A stretch of 64,000 nt of DNA from Ophthalmolycus amberensis. Taxonomy: Eukaryota; Chordata; Actinopteri; Perciformes; Zoarcidae. The position numbers and the translations under genes were made by a program. The notes under the pieces are model-generated. The model saw only the letters and a list, made by a program, of their open reading frames with translations. It had not been told where the DNA came from and did not search any database. Where the stretch lies: positions 2,078,501 to 2,142,500 of the forward strand of contig JAFEUB010001373.1 of the NCBI GenBank assembly GCA_024529925.1, written 5' to 3'. Below, piece after piece: positions 46,485 through 60,200 of the stretch. Position 1 is the stretch's first letter. The number at the start of each line of letters is the position of its first letter.

Positions 46485-49400
46485 CATTCGCTCACATTTT
46501 ACTACATGCTCACAGTGATCTCTGTCTCACAAGCAAGAAAACACGCACACGTACACTAATCTGTGATGAGTCGTTAGTTATTATTCTCAGTTGAGTGAAC
46601 AGGAGACATGCACTCAGGTTGCAGGTTTTGCATCTCCCTCCATACCTAACAGGTTTAGATTTAACAACCTCTATAGCCCGAGCGAGCCCCATTTGGGGTT
46701 CCAGTACCGGTACCGAGGTTCCGAATAGACTTTTCATCAAGAAATATGACAAATGGTCCAGACATGTAAAATATCGAGAGAAAAAAAATAGTCCGGGCAA
46801 AATCATCATGCAAGCCATTTTACACAATTATACACAGTTATACACAAACTAATTCAATACACTGGAAGATTTATCACAATATCAGGATTTTTCTCCAGAA
46901 AATCAGCCAACTATGCACGCGAAAATCATCTTTCATCACAAAGCCGGCAGCGAAAATGGCGGAAGGATACATGATTTCGCATGAGGGCTCGATACGGCGT
47001 CGAACCAGCGTGTCCAAACTGACCTCCGACAAAGCGTTCAAAACTTACAGGACAAACCCCAAGAACTCACACACTGCACTCCTGGAAAAAAATAGAAAAT
47101 GTACATACCTTTTGGCGATTTTCGTCCGGAAAAAAACAGTTAATCCATTGAAAGTTGCTGCAGCGCTGTAGTGCATTTCCTGGTCTCCCTGCCTGCATTG
47201 AAATCAATGCGCTCAGACCTTCCATGCGAAAATGGGGCAGACTTTTCGCCTGGACCAACCTATTTTTCGCATGGGGGTCGAGCCCACCTTATCAAGATTC
47301 TTACCAACTAATCGCCCTCAACGTTCCAAATAACACCCCTGACGGCTTTCAATGGACTATTCCGGACCTAGCAACGTCATATGAATAAATCCACCAATCA
47401 CAGGCCTGACAAATCCCACATACACACTGAGTCAGAGCAGTTTTTCTTCATGGATGAGACATATGACATCTGAAAATAGCTGAACATATCTGAAAATGAT
47501 TGCAAACTGCTTTATTACGATGTATTGAACACTCTTAGTGATAAAGCAAGTGAATATATAGTTAATATGTCGTTATATAGTATATCAAATTAGAATAGAG
47601 CAGCGCAAAATCTGGTTCCGAAAATCAGAATTTTGCTTGAAATTCTGTACTCAGACCTCATTTATGCTGGCCTGCTAAGTAAAATTAGCTTGGACAGACC
47701 ACAAACCTGTTGTGCTATGACACTGGAGTATTTTTAGGGTTCATTAGGCATTATTTTAAAAATAAAAGTTCAATAAAAGTGCTTTTTTTTCAGACGAACC
47801 TGCAACTTTTCAATTTGAGCTGTGTGCCATCTTCATTCACTATTGACCAGTAACATATACACAATATTTACACATCTGAACAAGTCTCTCACAAGTTTTA
47901 CCTGTATTATACCATAAAAATTATTAAAATAGACCTTGTAGTTTCAGATCTACTGTCTAAAAGGTATGGGTATGCAATTTTCGAGTAGAGGCCTAAAAAT
48001 AGGGCTAGGGCTATAGAGGGTATTTTTGCATTTATTTTGCGTCTCCTTAGTCAATTTGCGTCTCTTTGTGATTGTTTAATTGAGTTTCCAACAACGAATG
48101 TTATCAGTATGTTTACTCAGATTTTTTTGAAATTGATTAAACTTATTCTGATGAAAGCCTAAATGCAGCAGATCATATTCCTCATGATTGATTATTTCTT
48201 GATCAGCAACATGTAAACTTACACAGGTCTAATTTCTACCATTAAAAGGATCAAATGCTCCACGAAACACAAATCACGTAAAACTAATTTCAGCAGATAA
48301 GTGAATCTTCCGTGAGTCTACCCGAGCTGAACTTAGACTCATTTATACTCGTCTCTCACATGATACCAGTTGACTGAATGGTCGGTCAGCCGATCGATAG
48401 ATTCAACAGACTGTAACCTCATGACAGCGATCTGGCTCCGTGCAAACGGGAAGTCATGAAGACTCAATTAGCCCCGAGGCCCCAGCGCAGAGGACAACAA
48501 GAAACCACAAGTGAGGAAGAAGAGACTCTGCTCTTCCAAAAACAAGCGGATGCCTTGATGTAAGACAAGCGATCAGGTGACGGCGAAGAGAGAGTTAAGA
48601 GTCACTGAAACACCTGCACAGGTGTCACAACTACAGTAATCACACACATCAATAATGAGCATTTGAATAATAGAGCAGGTATAGTTTTAGCCTCTAAACC
48701 AGCACATCTCTCACTCACTCACACACACACACTTTCCTACAGTTAAGGTGTTAATGAGTGCGAGTGTCCGGAATATGGAAATTAGAGCTCCAATAACATG
48801 CAGAACTGGTCAGACAGGTTACAACCTTCCACTGCCTCAAACACACACACACACACAGTGACATCTGCCACTTTGACCTGTGACCTCACGCTGTTTACTG
48901 TTTCATCAGGGTGCAGAGGCAGGAGAACAACCCCGCTGACCCGGGTCCTCCTCTCCTCGCTCACTTTTAGCAGCGTTTCTGCAGATCTTTAGTCGTTGTT
49001 TCCCCACAGAGGTTGTCTGAGCTCGCGTTACACTGATCAACGTCACCTGAACAGACTGGATGTTTGACTGGAGGAGAAACCAGTTTGTTTGTCTTTGACC
49101 GGTAAACTGGTGTTTGGCTCCACCTGGTGGTCAGCTATAAACAGTGTTTATACAGAATGAAGTTGTAGTTTCAGTGATGGTCGATCACCGGCCATAGCAG
49201 TGAACAAACAGCCCAAATATCAGCCTTTGCTTTTTTTCTGGACTCCAGAAATTACTTAATCATAAGCAATACAATCACAATCAGGTTTATGGGCCAAATA
49301 TGAGCACAGACAAGGAATTTGAATCGTGTTTTTTTTTTAAATCTCTCTCGATGTACTTACACAGAAATATAAACACTAGCTAGGGACACCAAAGCTGATA

Positions 49401-49749
49401 AAGGTAAAGATTAGACAGCACTGCTAAGTACACATGTAGCGGAAAAAGGTATAACTATAAGTTGACCTCGTGCATATAAAATATCATGACTTCCATCATT
49501 TTATCAATTCTAGAGTGACGGCCAAAAGGGGGTTTTGTGAGGTCCCAGAGACTTCTGATCACCAAAATCGAATCAGTCCATCGTTGCGTCCGAGTAGATG
49601 TTTTTGCCAAATGTGAAGAAATATCCTCCAGGTGTCCTCGAGTCATCACACATACGAGAATGGGACCGACGGACAAACTCAAGACATTACGTCTCTGCGA
49701 CAGCCGTGAACGGAGACCCATCCTCCTGGATGAAAGAAACCACCATGAT

Positions 49750-51254
49750 AAACAGTGAATTGGCTTTATTAGTGTACATTAATACTTATAATACTCTTTA
49801 AGTGCTAACTTTAAAAATAAAGAATCTGTTGAAAGAAAACATTAGAGCAAAGACATTTAGGCTTCAGTTACAACTTGCACACAGTAACTTCACTAACATC
49901 TCAGACATACTGGAGAATAAACATGAAAACCTACAATAACACAGACAGACAGACAGAAACAGAAGATCTCTGTCGACTCGTCCTTCCTTCTGTATATTGA
50001 TTGCAGCTGCCAGACCTTTGTTACCAACCTTTCACCGGACTTACAGCGAACCACAGCAGCATCGAAGCTGCACACAGATGTAAAATCCTGCCCCGAACTG
50101 AGGGGAAACTCCACCAGCGTCTCTTTGTTCATTTTAAAACCACTCTAGAATCTACCTTCACACCAGTCGTGTCTTTTAATACTAATGCTGTAATACTAGG
50201 ATATTACATTCACACACGCAGACACTTCATTTCCACATACCGGTACATGAACCATTCTTCAGATCACTCGCAGCCTCACAGGGATGTGAGCTTCACTCCT
50301 TGTAGAGTCTGTTGTTCTTGAATTGCCTCACGATTACAGACTGCAGTGACCAGCAGCCTTCACCACCAGTGAGGGAAACACAGTCTCCTTTACAGCAGAC
50401 AGTCAAAAGTTGTCTTTCTTCATTCAAAATAATGCAAACTTGTTGAGTTGAGCTTATGAGACAAAAAAGCCATTTAAGTACACTTAACATTTTAGCATTG
50501 AAGACTGGAGAATCAAAACACACATTTCCCTCATGCCCCTTGTGCCCTAAAAGCTGAATACTGAAATGCATTTAATAATTTAAGTTGATAAAAGTACCGT
50601 AAGTTAAAATAAAACATTTAAATCCACGAGTAGAAGACAACTGAATACTTATTACAGACGAATGGGAACTCCCTGTCAGGAGTCCAAACACCATTTGATC
50701 TAAGGGCGTCTTGTTGCTCTTCATTGAAATGTTGACTCATCGACTAACAGCAGGCATGATGCCGACTGACTCACTGTGCTTTGTTCAGAGTTAGTCATTC
50801 GGCCACACAGGCTGAAGCAAAAGTCCCACATCTGCTGCACGAGTCCTGCCGCCACAATGAACACACGTGAATGTTTTCATCCTCGTCCTGAGTGACGGCT
50901 GGTGCATTTATCCAAAGATGTTGATGTTTAAGATGAGAATCTCTTTGTCTTTCTTGGTGTCTCACCTCTGTGTACTTGGGCATTCCGCTCTTCTTGCATT
51001 ACTCTTTAAACAGTCCAGAGTAATTCTTGCTATGCCACATTTCAGTGTTGCTCCCTTGATGAGAACTCCTCAGGATTATCTGTCAGCGGTGGTCGTTTGC
51101 GAGTCTCCATTTCAGACGATCTCATGGCGGTGAGTCGATACAAACGGCCATACGAGTGCTGTTGGGGGGGGGGGGGGGGGGGGGCATGTTTGCAGACGAG
51201 CAGCCCCTTCGTCCTCTAGGTGAACTCCTAACATTCAGCCGGGTCAGATGCTCG
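49750..51254 (-). other. rgl3: 3' UTR of the Ral-GEF gene
   Basis: Extends left from the stop at 51255-51257 to a reverse-strand AATAAA at 49765-49770. Contains a 21-G run at 51164-51184. Confidence 0.5.
51164..51184. repeat. poly-G tract (21 G)
   Basis: Homopolymer run about 70 bp past the Ral-GEF stop codon; on the transcript it is poly-C. Confidence 0.9.
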
Positions 51255-54200
51255 TCACTTGGCGGAACGCTGTTGAGCTCCAGGGCAGGAGGAGGAGCCC
51301 AGACGTCTCCCCTGGCTCCTCCAGCGCCAACGCAGCACAAAGTCATAGTTGGCGGAGGTGCACATGGCATAAAACACGTTGGCTTTGTCGGGGATCTGAA
51401 GATCTGAGGCAGAAAGAGGAATGAAGTGGTGCAACTTGTTTCCCACCAGCCTGCAATCACCGGCTTCTATTTCACGTAGTGATTACAGATGTTTCTCAGA
51501 ATGATACAAAGGGTTGTTTTCAGAAATGCCGGCATTTAAAAAAAGGTTGATTTTTGTAAAAGGAAACAGAAGAATGACTCGTGTCTCTTAAACGGTAAGT
51601 GTTCGGTCTGATGCTGCTCAACTGGCAGCTTTGTAGTTCAGTTCATTATCAGCTTTAAGTTCTACACGTCATCGGTGGTCTCGTAGTTAATCACAAGTTA
51701 CTGACAAAGAGAGAAAAGTAGGCCTCAGAGTTCTGTGACGAGCACGTTTTACATGCAAACATTCGACGGCTGGAGGAAAAGCCCGGGGAGGAAATATTCA
51801 CCTTTTCCATTGCTGAGCATCTGGCAGAGGTTGAAGTTATGGCAGCTGACGTCCTCCATGCTGTGCTTCTCAAGAGCCCTCTCGATCACCTGACGCGTGT
51901 GGTCCTGACTGGTCAGCTGGAGATGAAGCACACGGCCAGACGTCAAAATACAACCAATGATGTCATTCAGACTATCGACAGATGTGACAACACCTGCACT
52001 TTAAAGCCAGTGGTTTTATTTAGATAGATAGAAGATTAATAATGCTGTCTTTAAGGGTTCATTCATAAATATAAGGCTGAGAACAGCAGAGCAGCTATAT
52101 TTGCAAAAGGCTTTTTTCTGATCATGCACAAATCTTTGGTGTTATTTTTAAATACTCTGAAATGAAACGCGTCGGTGTTCTTTCCACATAATGAGGCTGA
52201 CATGAACTCCTTCCTCTTCTTCTGTCTTTCCATTGTGTTTCATATCTCAGAAAGCGTTTGGACTCGAGTCAACCAGAAACCAGCCGTCCGACCTCAGAAA
52301 CACAACATCGCTCTCACCAGAATGCTCTTGTAGACGTTCCCGTTGCTGACGGACTCCACGCTGACCCGAATGATACACGAGTCAGCGACCTGTTTGTTGT
52401 AGACGGGCAGCACGGCCTGAGAGCAGCAGCTGGACGAAGAGGACTCCGGGCTCAGCACCAGAGAGGACGAGCTGAGGTCTGGATGGGAGGAGCTGCAGGA
52501 GGAGCTGGAGAGACTGGGAGAGGAGGAGCACGAGGAGCTGGAGGACAAATCCTCTGCAACGTCATGGGGAGAGCCTGAGAGAGCCTGAGGGAGGGAAAGA
52601 GAGAGAGAGAGAGAGGGAGAGAGGAGAGAATATGAATATGAATACAGTGGAAACCTCTCACAGTGATCATGTCTGTCGGGGTCAAATTGATCACTTTTAT
52701 GACAGTACTGTATATAAAATACAGCCTACTGTAGGCCAGCTGGAGGGGTATATGTGAGCGGGGCAGTAAAATGACCGTAGTGATCACTGTAAGTGCACTA
52801 CTCAGCGGACTCCACTGTCTTATGTTCCAGTTTTAAAACTATTCCCCAGGTTTTTTTAAACCAACTGAGTAGAAACTCCTTGTGAAATGTTGGTTGTTTT
52901 AAGTTTGTGAACTCTGAGCCTGACGATCTCCACACACTGCAACGATAGAGCACCTTGAGTTTGAGTCTGAGGGGGGAGGGGGAGGGCTGGGGGACAGAGA
53001 GGTCCTCCAACTCTGAACTGCTGGAGCCAGAAGATGACACACTGATCTGGTCAGCGTGGGTCTTCCTCAGGGAGTTGTAGCTGCCTGTTCGCAACCTACA
53101 CACACACACACACACACACACAGTTTAGACGTGTACCTTTTCCCTGGATAACCTTTTGCAAGATAAAGATGTGGGAACCATTTGAAAGGACTCATAAATA
53201 CTCTATTTGCAGACTTACGAGGCAAGTTTCTTCGTCAGCAGACGACTGCTCCACGAGCTGGGAGAGCTGGGACAGGGGTCGACTGGAGGCTCCAGATCAC
53301 GAGACAGCTCGTAGCTTCAGCAGACGGAGAAAGGCAATTTTAGGAAATGAGAGATGAAAAATGAACAAGTCCTCCGTGCTCCGTGCTGCTCATTAGGTTG
53401 TTACTGGTAAACCCCAGTGAGTCTGCGACGTGCTGGCAATGGTTCACATCAAACTGACCATCCTGTTACGTTGATCTCAGTGTGAATGTCTGTTTAATTC
53501 CTTCCCTCTTTCTATGGTCTCACCTCTCCTGGTCTGTGAGCAGTGTGTGAGCCTGCAGCCAGGCGGCGATGTGAGGATTCACTGGGAGGCTGTAGCGGGA
53601 GCAAGAAGCCTGAAGCTGCCGAATCTGAGAGAGAATCTCAAACTCCTACCAGAGAAAGAAATAAAACAACGCACAGATTAAACCATAGAACACAAAAAGA
53701 ACATGGCAGAACATACAAATATCGAGTTCAAGTCAGTACAAGTGATAACGACTGTAGTCGTTCATGCAAAACACCACTAGGAGGCGACACCTACTCGTCT
53801 GCGCTTCTCAAAGTTGATGAGTCCGCCCTGTGTAAAAAAGGAACAGCGTTACAAATATGGCATCAGAGAAACTCCAGGAGGGTGTGGAGGTGAGGTGTGT
53901 CCTTACCTCTACAGTGTCAGTCAGAGCCGTGTCCAGCATGGTGAGGACAGTCAGGTAGGTGCCCAGGTACGGCACAACCCCACTGCTGAAGCTCTGAGGA
54001 CACAAAATCAAGACGCGGTTTACATTTTGGGAACCACAACGGCTGCAGAAGTGAGAATCAACGTCTTACTAATATTTAATTTAACATATCTGCAAAAGAA
54101 GGTGGAAATGTTTCATGATTAGTGGCTCTAATGGAAAACTATCATGAAGTAAGAAAGAGAAAGAAACTTGAGCGTAACATTGAGCTCACGATGTGTCACG

Positions 54201-57200
54201 TCGATGAAAGTAAGACAGTGTCACTGGAGTAGAAATGTACACAGAAAACTGGAGACATAAGACCATCGCTATTTAAACACAGAGTGAATAGGGGGGTATA
54301 AAACATTTTGCAAACAGCCCCACCCGGACTACGTACGCTGCCAAACTGTGAGAAACAACTGCACACACACGTCAGTTATCTCTGTATCAACAGACTGAAG
54401 GAGGGGGAACTGGACATCTGGTGACTATTTTAGAAAATGAAATTAGCTTGAAATCATGTGACTTTTAGGGAAGTAGAATTGATGATCCAGAAAAAAACAG
54501 AGACCTCTGCCTTTCATTTTTGAGCGTCATATCCGAGACATTCATTTCACTTTGGTGATCAGACCCGAAATCGAAAAACCACACGAGGTTATTTATTCCA
54601 AAGAAAATGATGACGGCTTCCTTACAGGCCTGGTGACTGAGCCCGGGGGGGCACTGCCATCTGGATGAGTCCCATCCTGCAGGAAACAGACAACGTGCCA
54701 CGTCAACTTCGATGAAACACAATAACTGTAAATAGCATGAGACGACAACAAAGCACATACTTGATACAGTCCTTCTCTTCAGGGCGGAGCGCCTGCTAAC
54801 AGGGTGTTGCTGCGTGTCTCTCAGTAACTTCTTTGCCAAACAAACTTTTATTTGTAGTTTTATTGTGTCGGCTGCCAACAGTGAGCTTTTCATTACTCTA
54901 TAGAAACTTGGCTGCTGATAACAGCGCTAAATACACATTCTTATCAATTAGCTTTCACAGCGAACAAAGGACACAGAACGGGTCAGGGACAAACAGTCCG
55001 CGTGGTAGAAAATGCACGAGCAACCTGCTGTTGTCTTTCTGCATTCAATAGAGTGTTCAGCGACTCCTTTAGTGCATCAATTCAATCAGGAAAACACTCC
55101 TCCACCCATGCCTCTGAAGATAGCTGGTCAGAAGCACCAGCCCCATCATCTCACGTACGCGTTTACATCAAACACACGTGCAGTTACCTCCAGCAGGATC
55201 TCTCTGCTGGTCAGCACACAGTTCTCATCGGGGAACGTCTCACTCAGGTGGTCAAAGGTGTTCATGCTTTCCCTGAAACCAAACAAATAACATCTGTTAA
55301 GACAAGGCTGCATGCTCAAACAAAGATAAATGATTCAGAGAAACCCACTATGGAACTGATTTTCTTTTTGTATTTCAGAGCACTTGCACTAGTTTGCTGA
55401 CCTGCTTACGGCGGCCCAGGTCTTCTTGAGGCGATACAAAGAGTTGGACTGCAGGGCTGAAAGGATGGCCCTCAAAGAGGAGAAATTCTTCAGCTGCCTG
55501 CACTCCTGCAGAGAGAAAACACAGTTACGCTGTGTTGTTTTGACAACAGTTATGTTCATTTGTGCATTCGATGCTGAACTTGTTCCGACCCTGACCTGAG
55601 CAACAGCGATCCAGCCCTCGATGATGCGCGCCCTGTGTCCGGGGCTGGTGTGAGAGCAGCGAGGTGAGCTGGGAGCAGTGGAGGAGTACAGGAAGGTCGA
55701 GGAGGAGCCGGGTGAGGAGATGGGAGAGGAGGTGGAAGGGTTGGGGGAGGGCGGGCAGAGGAGCGAGGTGATGACACGGTTGGTGACGGCGTTGAACTGG
55801 GAGATGGTGGCGCGGACGGTGGGCGCCAGGTTTCTGTTTTCCTTCTTGTCGCGTTGTGACCAGACGCAGCCCAAACAGTGGAAGGGCTCCACTCTGACGA
55901 ACAGCTCCTGAGGGACAGATGGAGACAAGGAGACACAATATGAACGAGTGACCCACACCGGCACAAACGTGAGCTTCGAGACGTTCGTTAATGAAACCTA
56001 CAGCGTCCAACCGGGTCAGCTGCTCCGCCACTTCCCTCACAGCGAAGTCCATAAAGTTGCATTTGTCTTCCTCCTTGGCATCCGTCTCTCTGCTGTGCTC
56101 CTGATCTCTGTGCTCCTGATCTCTGGGCTCCTGATCTCTGGGCTCCTGATCTCTGGGCTCCTGATCTCTGGGCTCCTGATCTCTGTGCTCCTGATCTCTG
56201 TGCTCCTGATCTCTGTGCTCCCGCTGCAGCGGTTCACCGCTGTGCTGTGACGAAGACTGGCTGCAATCTGTCAAACAAACAAATTCATAAACGACAACGA
56301 AACTGCATTTTATATGATCCCCAATCCATCATAATCCCGTGTGCTGCTCCCCTGTACCTGGTGCCTGGAGCCTCTTGAGGAGGCGCTCTGCAGTCTGAGC
56401 CAAGCGTCTGAAACGGAGGCGACGCCGCAAGTGGACGCACAACAGCCGGAGGGCCTGATACTGAGGGGGCTCATGGAAGTCTTCACCGTATTCCTCCAGC
56501 CACAGCCGGATCACCGGGGGTAAGGTGCTGATGGAATGATCAGGGACATTAAATAGAGTTAGTCATAGTGCGTCAGTCCTCTTCAGCTTCATCGAGGAGT
56601 GACCGCTCTCACCTGCGCGGGCAGACGGTGTGATCCAGGTTGGCCACTGAGTCATCTCTGTGGAATGAAGGTAAACACAATCAGCTGAGAGCTACAGTCA
56701 GTGATACTCATTACTTGAAGGGACAACATGTTGACCTAGTGGTGATAGAAGACATCCTGTAAATGTCCCAGGGTCGGTCCTCTAACAGGTGGTTCATCCT
56801 GTGGAAATGTCCTGCAACACTCTGCATCCCTGCAGAGACACTGTGGCCAGAGTAGCAGAGTAACCGACTTCCAGTAGGTAATAATACCTGTTATTTCTTG
56901 CAACGTTTTCAGAGATATGACGGCGCCGCTGGCCTCGAGACCGGCCCGGCCGTCACTTCAGCGTGAACAGTCTGCTGGTAAAACCGTTTATTTCGTAGGT
57001 CGTATGCAGTGCATTCTGATTTCGAACACAGCCTCTGTGTCACGTATACTCATGCAAACATCAAACACCGTTTGGTACGTGTTGCTAATCCAGTGAAGTT
57101 CCTATTGTTACAGGTGACGCCAGGTCTCCCCTCAACCCTCGTCTCACGCTCTCATTGGCCGTCGCTCCCCGGGCGACGCCCCGACAGGTCACCGTCTCTG

Positions 57201-60200
57201 ATCAGTTCACACGGAACGCTCGAGCGCCAACGTGCGAGCGCTGAGCCGACGCAGATTTGCCTTTGATCTGCAGCTTTTGACATTCACTCCAAAAACTGTT
57301 GGCGAGCGGAAAATCATGGCTGAAGTATTTTAGTGTGAACTATAAATAGACACGTTTCCCTTAAGGATAAATTATGACATAATAAAAATACATGCGGAGC
57401 ATAACTGAAGCATATCGCTGTGTTAAAGTTGTATCACCTGGTAACTCTCTTTCCTGCATCAAAGCGTGACACAAATGATCAAAAACATAAGATAAGTAAA
57501 TTGTAATTTACGCAGCACCTATCAGGTTTAAGAGCAGGTTGTTACATCCTCTACACAATCCTTGGAGGCAAAAGAGGGAAAAGTGTTGACAGGTTGAAGT
57601 CCTGACCTCACATGAAGCTCACAGGAAACCTGTTGCCACCAGCACCACAGATATGAGGGCGACTGTTTGACGAATAATACATCAGCTGAGCAGCACTAAT
57701 GGCCACAGCTTCGTTCAGTGCATTCAGCAAAGGTGAGCTGAAAGGACCTGAGAGACACCAAAGAGCAGCTCTGTGAACTGGACCTGAGCCGGTTTCATCT
57801 GAAGAAATAATACGTCGTCAATATGAAACATTTCTTATGGAAATCTCCTACGAGTGTTTAAACCCAATGAGGCTTTCTGTGTCGAGCCCTGAAACCTATT
57901 AAATGCATTCCTTACGGTCAGTCAAATTAAATCTCAGTGTGTCGGGTTAGCAGCTCCGCTGGGCGTGGAGGGTGAGTCACCAACTGCTTTGTTTGGTTCC
58001 TGGCGATAACACCCGTCACACAAACCTGCAACGTGTCACCAGAGCTTTGCCTCTTGAATAGCTGAGGCGACATGAAGAAGGCGTTCAACAGCTGCCTTCT
58101 CTGGGAATGTTTGTGCATCTGGCATCTTGTAAAACCTGGTTACGCTCCACTTACATACAGTAAGTAGCACATGGTGGCGAAACACCCTTCTTCTTCTCAC
58201 CCAACTCTATTTATCGGGATAAATCTTAAGTGCTGATCCGTGAAGATCTCTTTAGGACCTCTAATGTGGGCTTGCAGACCAGCGGATTGAACCCTTATGT
58301 GGTGTTTTTTTAAACATATGTCTCAGAGCTTTGGTGTGGACGCTTTCTCACCTCTGAAACAGCAGCGCGATGAGGGTGCTGGTGGAGGTGAAGGCCCTGT
58401 AGGTGCAGAGGAAGACCCGGATGAAGTCGGGCTCCTGGTGCTCGGGGTCCAGCAGGTGGGTGACCAGGCGCTCCAGGGTGCCGGCCTTCAGCCTGCGCAC
58501 CTTCACCGTGTGGTACTGGACGAAGCTGAAGGCCGTCGGGAGCTCCGGCGTGTCCGAGCTCGGCGGGACGGGCTCCCTGCGCAGCGTGACGCCAAACACA
58601 GCCCCGTCCTCCTCCTCCTCCCCCCACTCCTGCACCGGATCCTGCAGGACAGGAAGCAAGGCCATCAAGATCTGGCGAATAACAACTCAAATACGCGATT
58701 CAGCCTTCTGTTCCTTTCCTCATGACACGGCAGACACCGCAGACTTTAATGTGCTTGAACTCCTGTCCAGGTGTCAAATACAACATGACAGAAGCACATC
58801 AAATAATTCAGTAAACTAATTAAATACACCTCCAGACAGAGTCATTTTGTCAAACTCAACCTCAATTAACTTCATTCTTGAGAGGCTGCGTGTGACGCAG
58901 CCTTGGACTCTGACGCAGACACACCTGGTGACCGGACTGAACGACACATTCAAACGTATTTAAATATAAACGACACATTCACTGCTGGATCCGTTTGTGT
59001 CCACAAACACAACGTATCGACCCGTCTCACCGCTTTCCCTTCGTCTCATTCTTACTTTGCACCCGTTTAGAGCAGCAACAGTCGTACGTCTCCCCACACA
59101 CACTTCATGCTGTTACTGTAGAGAAACAATAGAAACTCTCCGGGTTTGTGTAATAAGTGTGACTCATATGAAAACAATCATTTCACAATATTTGTCGCAG
59201 CGTTAGCTGTAGAGCGTTATATATTGTTTTACGCTGCATTTGTAAAAATGTGTTACTAAACATGTTGTGACAGACATTGATACATTTGACTTTTACACTA
59301 AGATAACAAATGCCTCCAGGTGATAACTTTATCATATTTGGAGTGATAATAAACGGTCCAGCACTAAGAGAGTGATTTTTATTGTCACTCCACATGTTTA
59401 ACATGTCACAGCTAGAAAAATCCATCTACGATACATCATGACGTCTCTCACTGGACAGTCAACTATTTGATCTGATTGATCAAAGTTATCCGTTTATTCA
59501 ATTACAGGATTTATACACAAGAGGCCAGACTGAGATATGAGGGTTTGCAAGCAGATGCTTCAGAACAACTTCTGTCACATGACAGAAACTCAGACAAAAG
59601 CAGTGCGCCAGCTGCAGACACAATGAGACGTTACAGGTGGATCTCCACGAACCAAAGCATTCTATCCGCAACACCAGTAGAGAAAACAAAGAAGTAAACA
59701 AAGCGGCATTGTAAAGACAACCTCTTGCGTCAATCTATTCCAACTCGTTCAATGAATGCATTTCATTTGACGTACCATCGATAAGTGCCATTTGCCCATG
59801 TTTGTGTTGCTCCCCGAGAGAATAAATCCCAAAGTCTCCTTGTGCGTCTTTAATTAAACTCCTTTTGTTTTGCTGCAGGTGATTAAATCCGCAGCACAGG
59901 TGGAAATTAAGGAATCAGCGCCGTCCTCCGGCTCTTCACTGCCGTCTGAGTTATAACTTTCATTTTTGAGAATTAATGAAACAAAGCATGATCCGGTGGA
60001 GCCGAGTTGCGTCCAGACGTCGGAGCGTCACATCGACAGAGTGACAGCGCGACGACCAGCCTGCGCGTGAGGAGGACGAGGAGGGAGCCCTCTCTGCCAG
60101 GGGGCGGGGCTAACGAGAAAGACGTGGGCGGGGCTAACTCTACTGACCAATGAGGATCAGGGGAATAATATGGAATGCCACTGTATTTAATATTTAATTA

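Larger units (their letters stand above)
40666..49745. other. Intergenic, regulatory-looking near its left end
   Basis: No complete gene found. 41.4-44.2 kb holds D-boxes, ROREs and TTACGCAA-type sites, a YY1-like GCCGCCAT at about 41608 and several microsatellites. An inverted GGGTCACG/CGTGACCC pair lies at 44136-44166. 46.6-48.0 kb has a texture unlike its surroundings (an isolated CpG-containing ORF at 46956-47171, then AT-rich DNA) and may be decayed transposon, but no ends were found. Confidence 0.45.

Noticed and set aside
11330..46495. ORFs rich in alternating Cys-Val, Thr-His, or poly-Glu/Leu/Pro
   Set aside because: Translations of (CA)n, (GT)n and (GGA)n microsatellites.
46956..47171. 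ORF MAEGYMISHEG in possible repeat DNA
   Set aside because: No recognised domain; no transposon ends or target duplications found around it.
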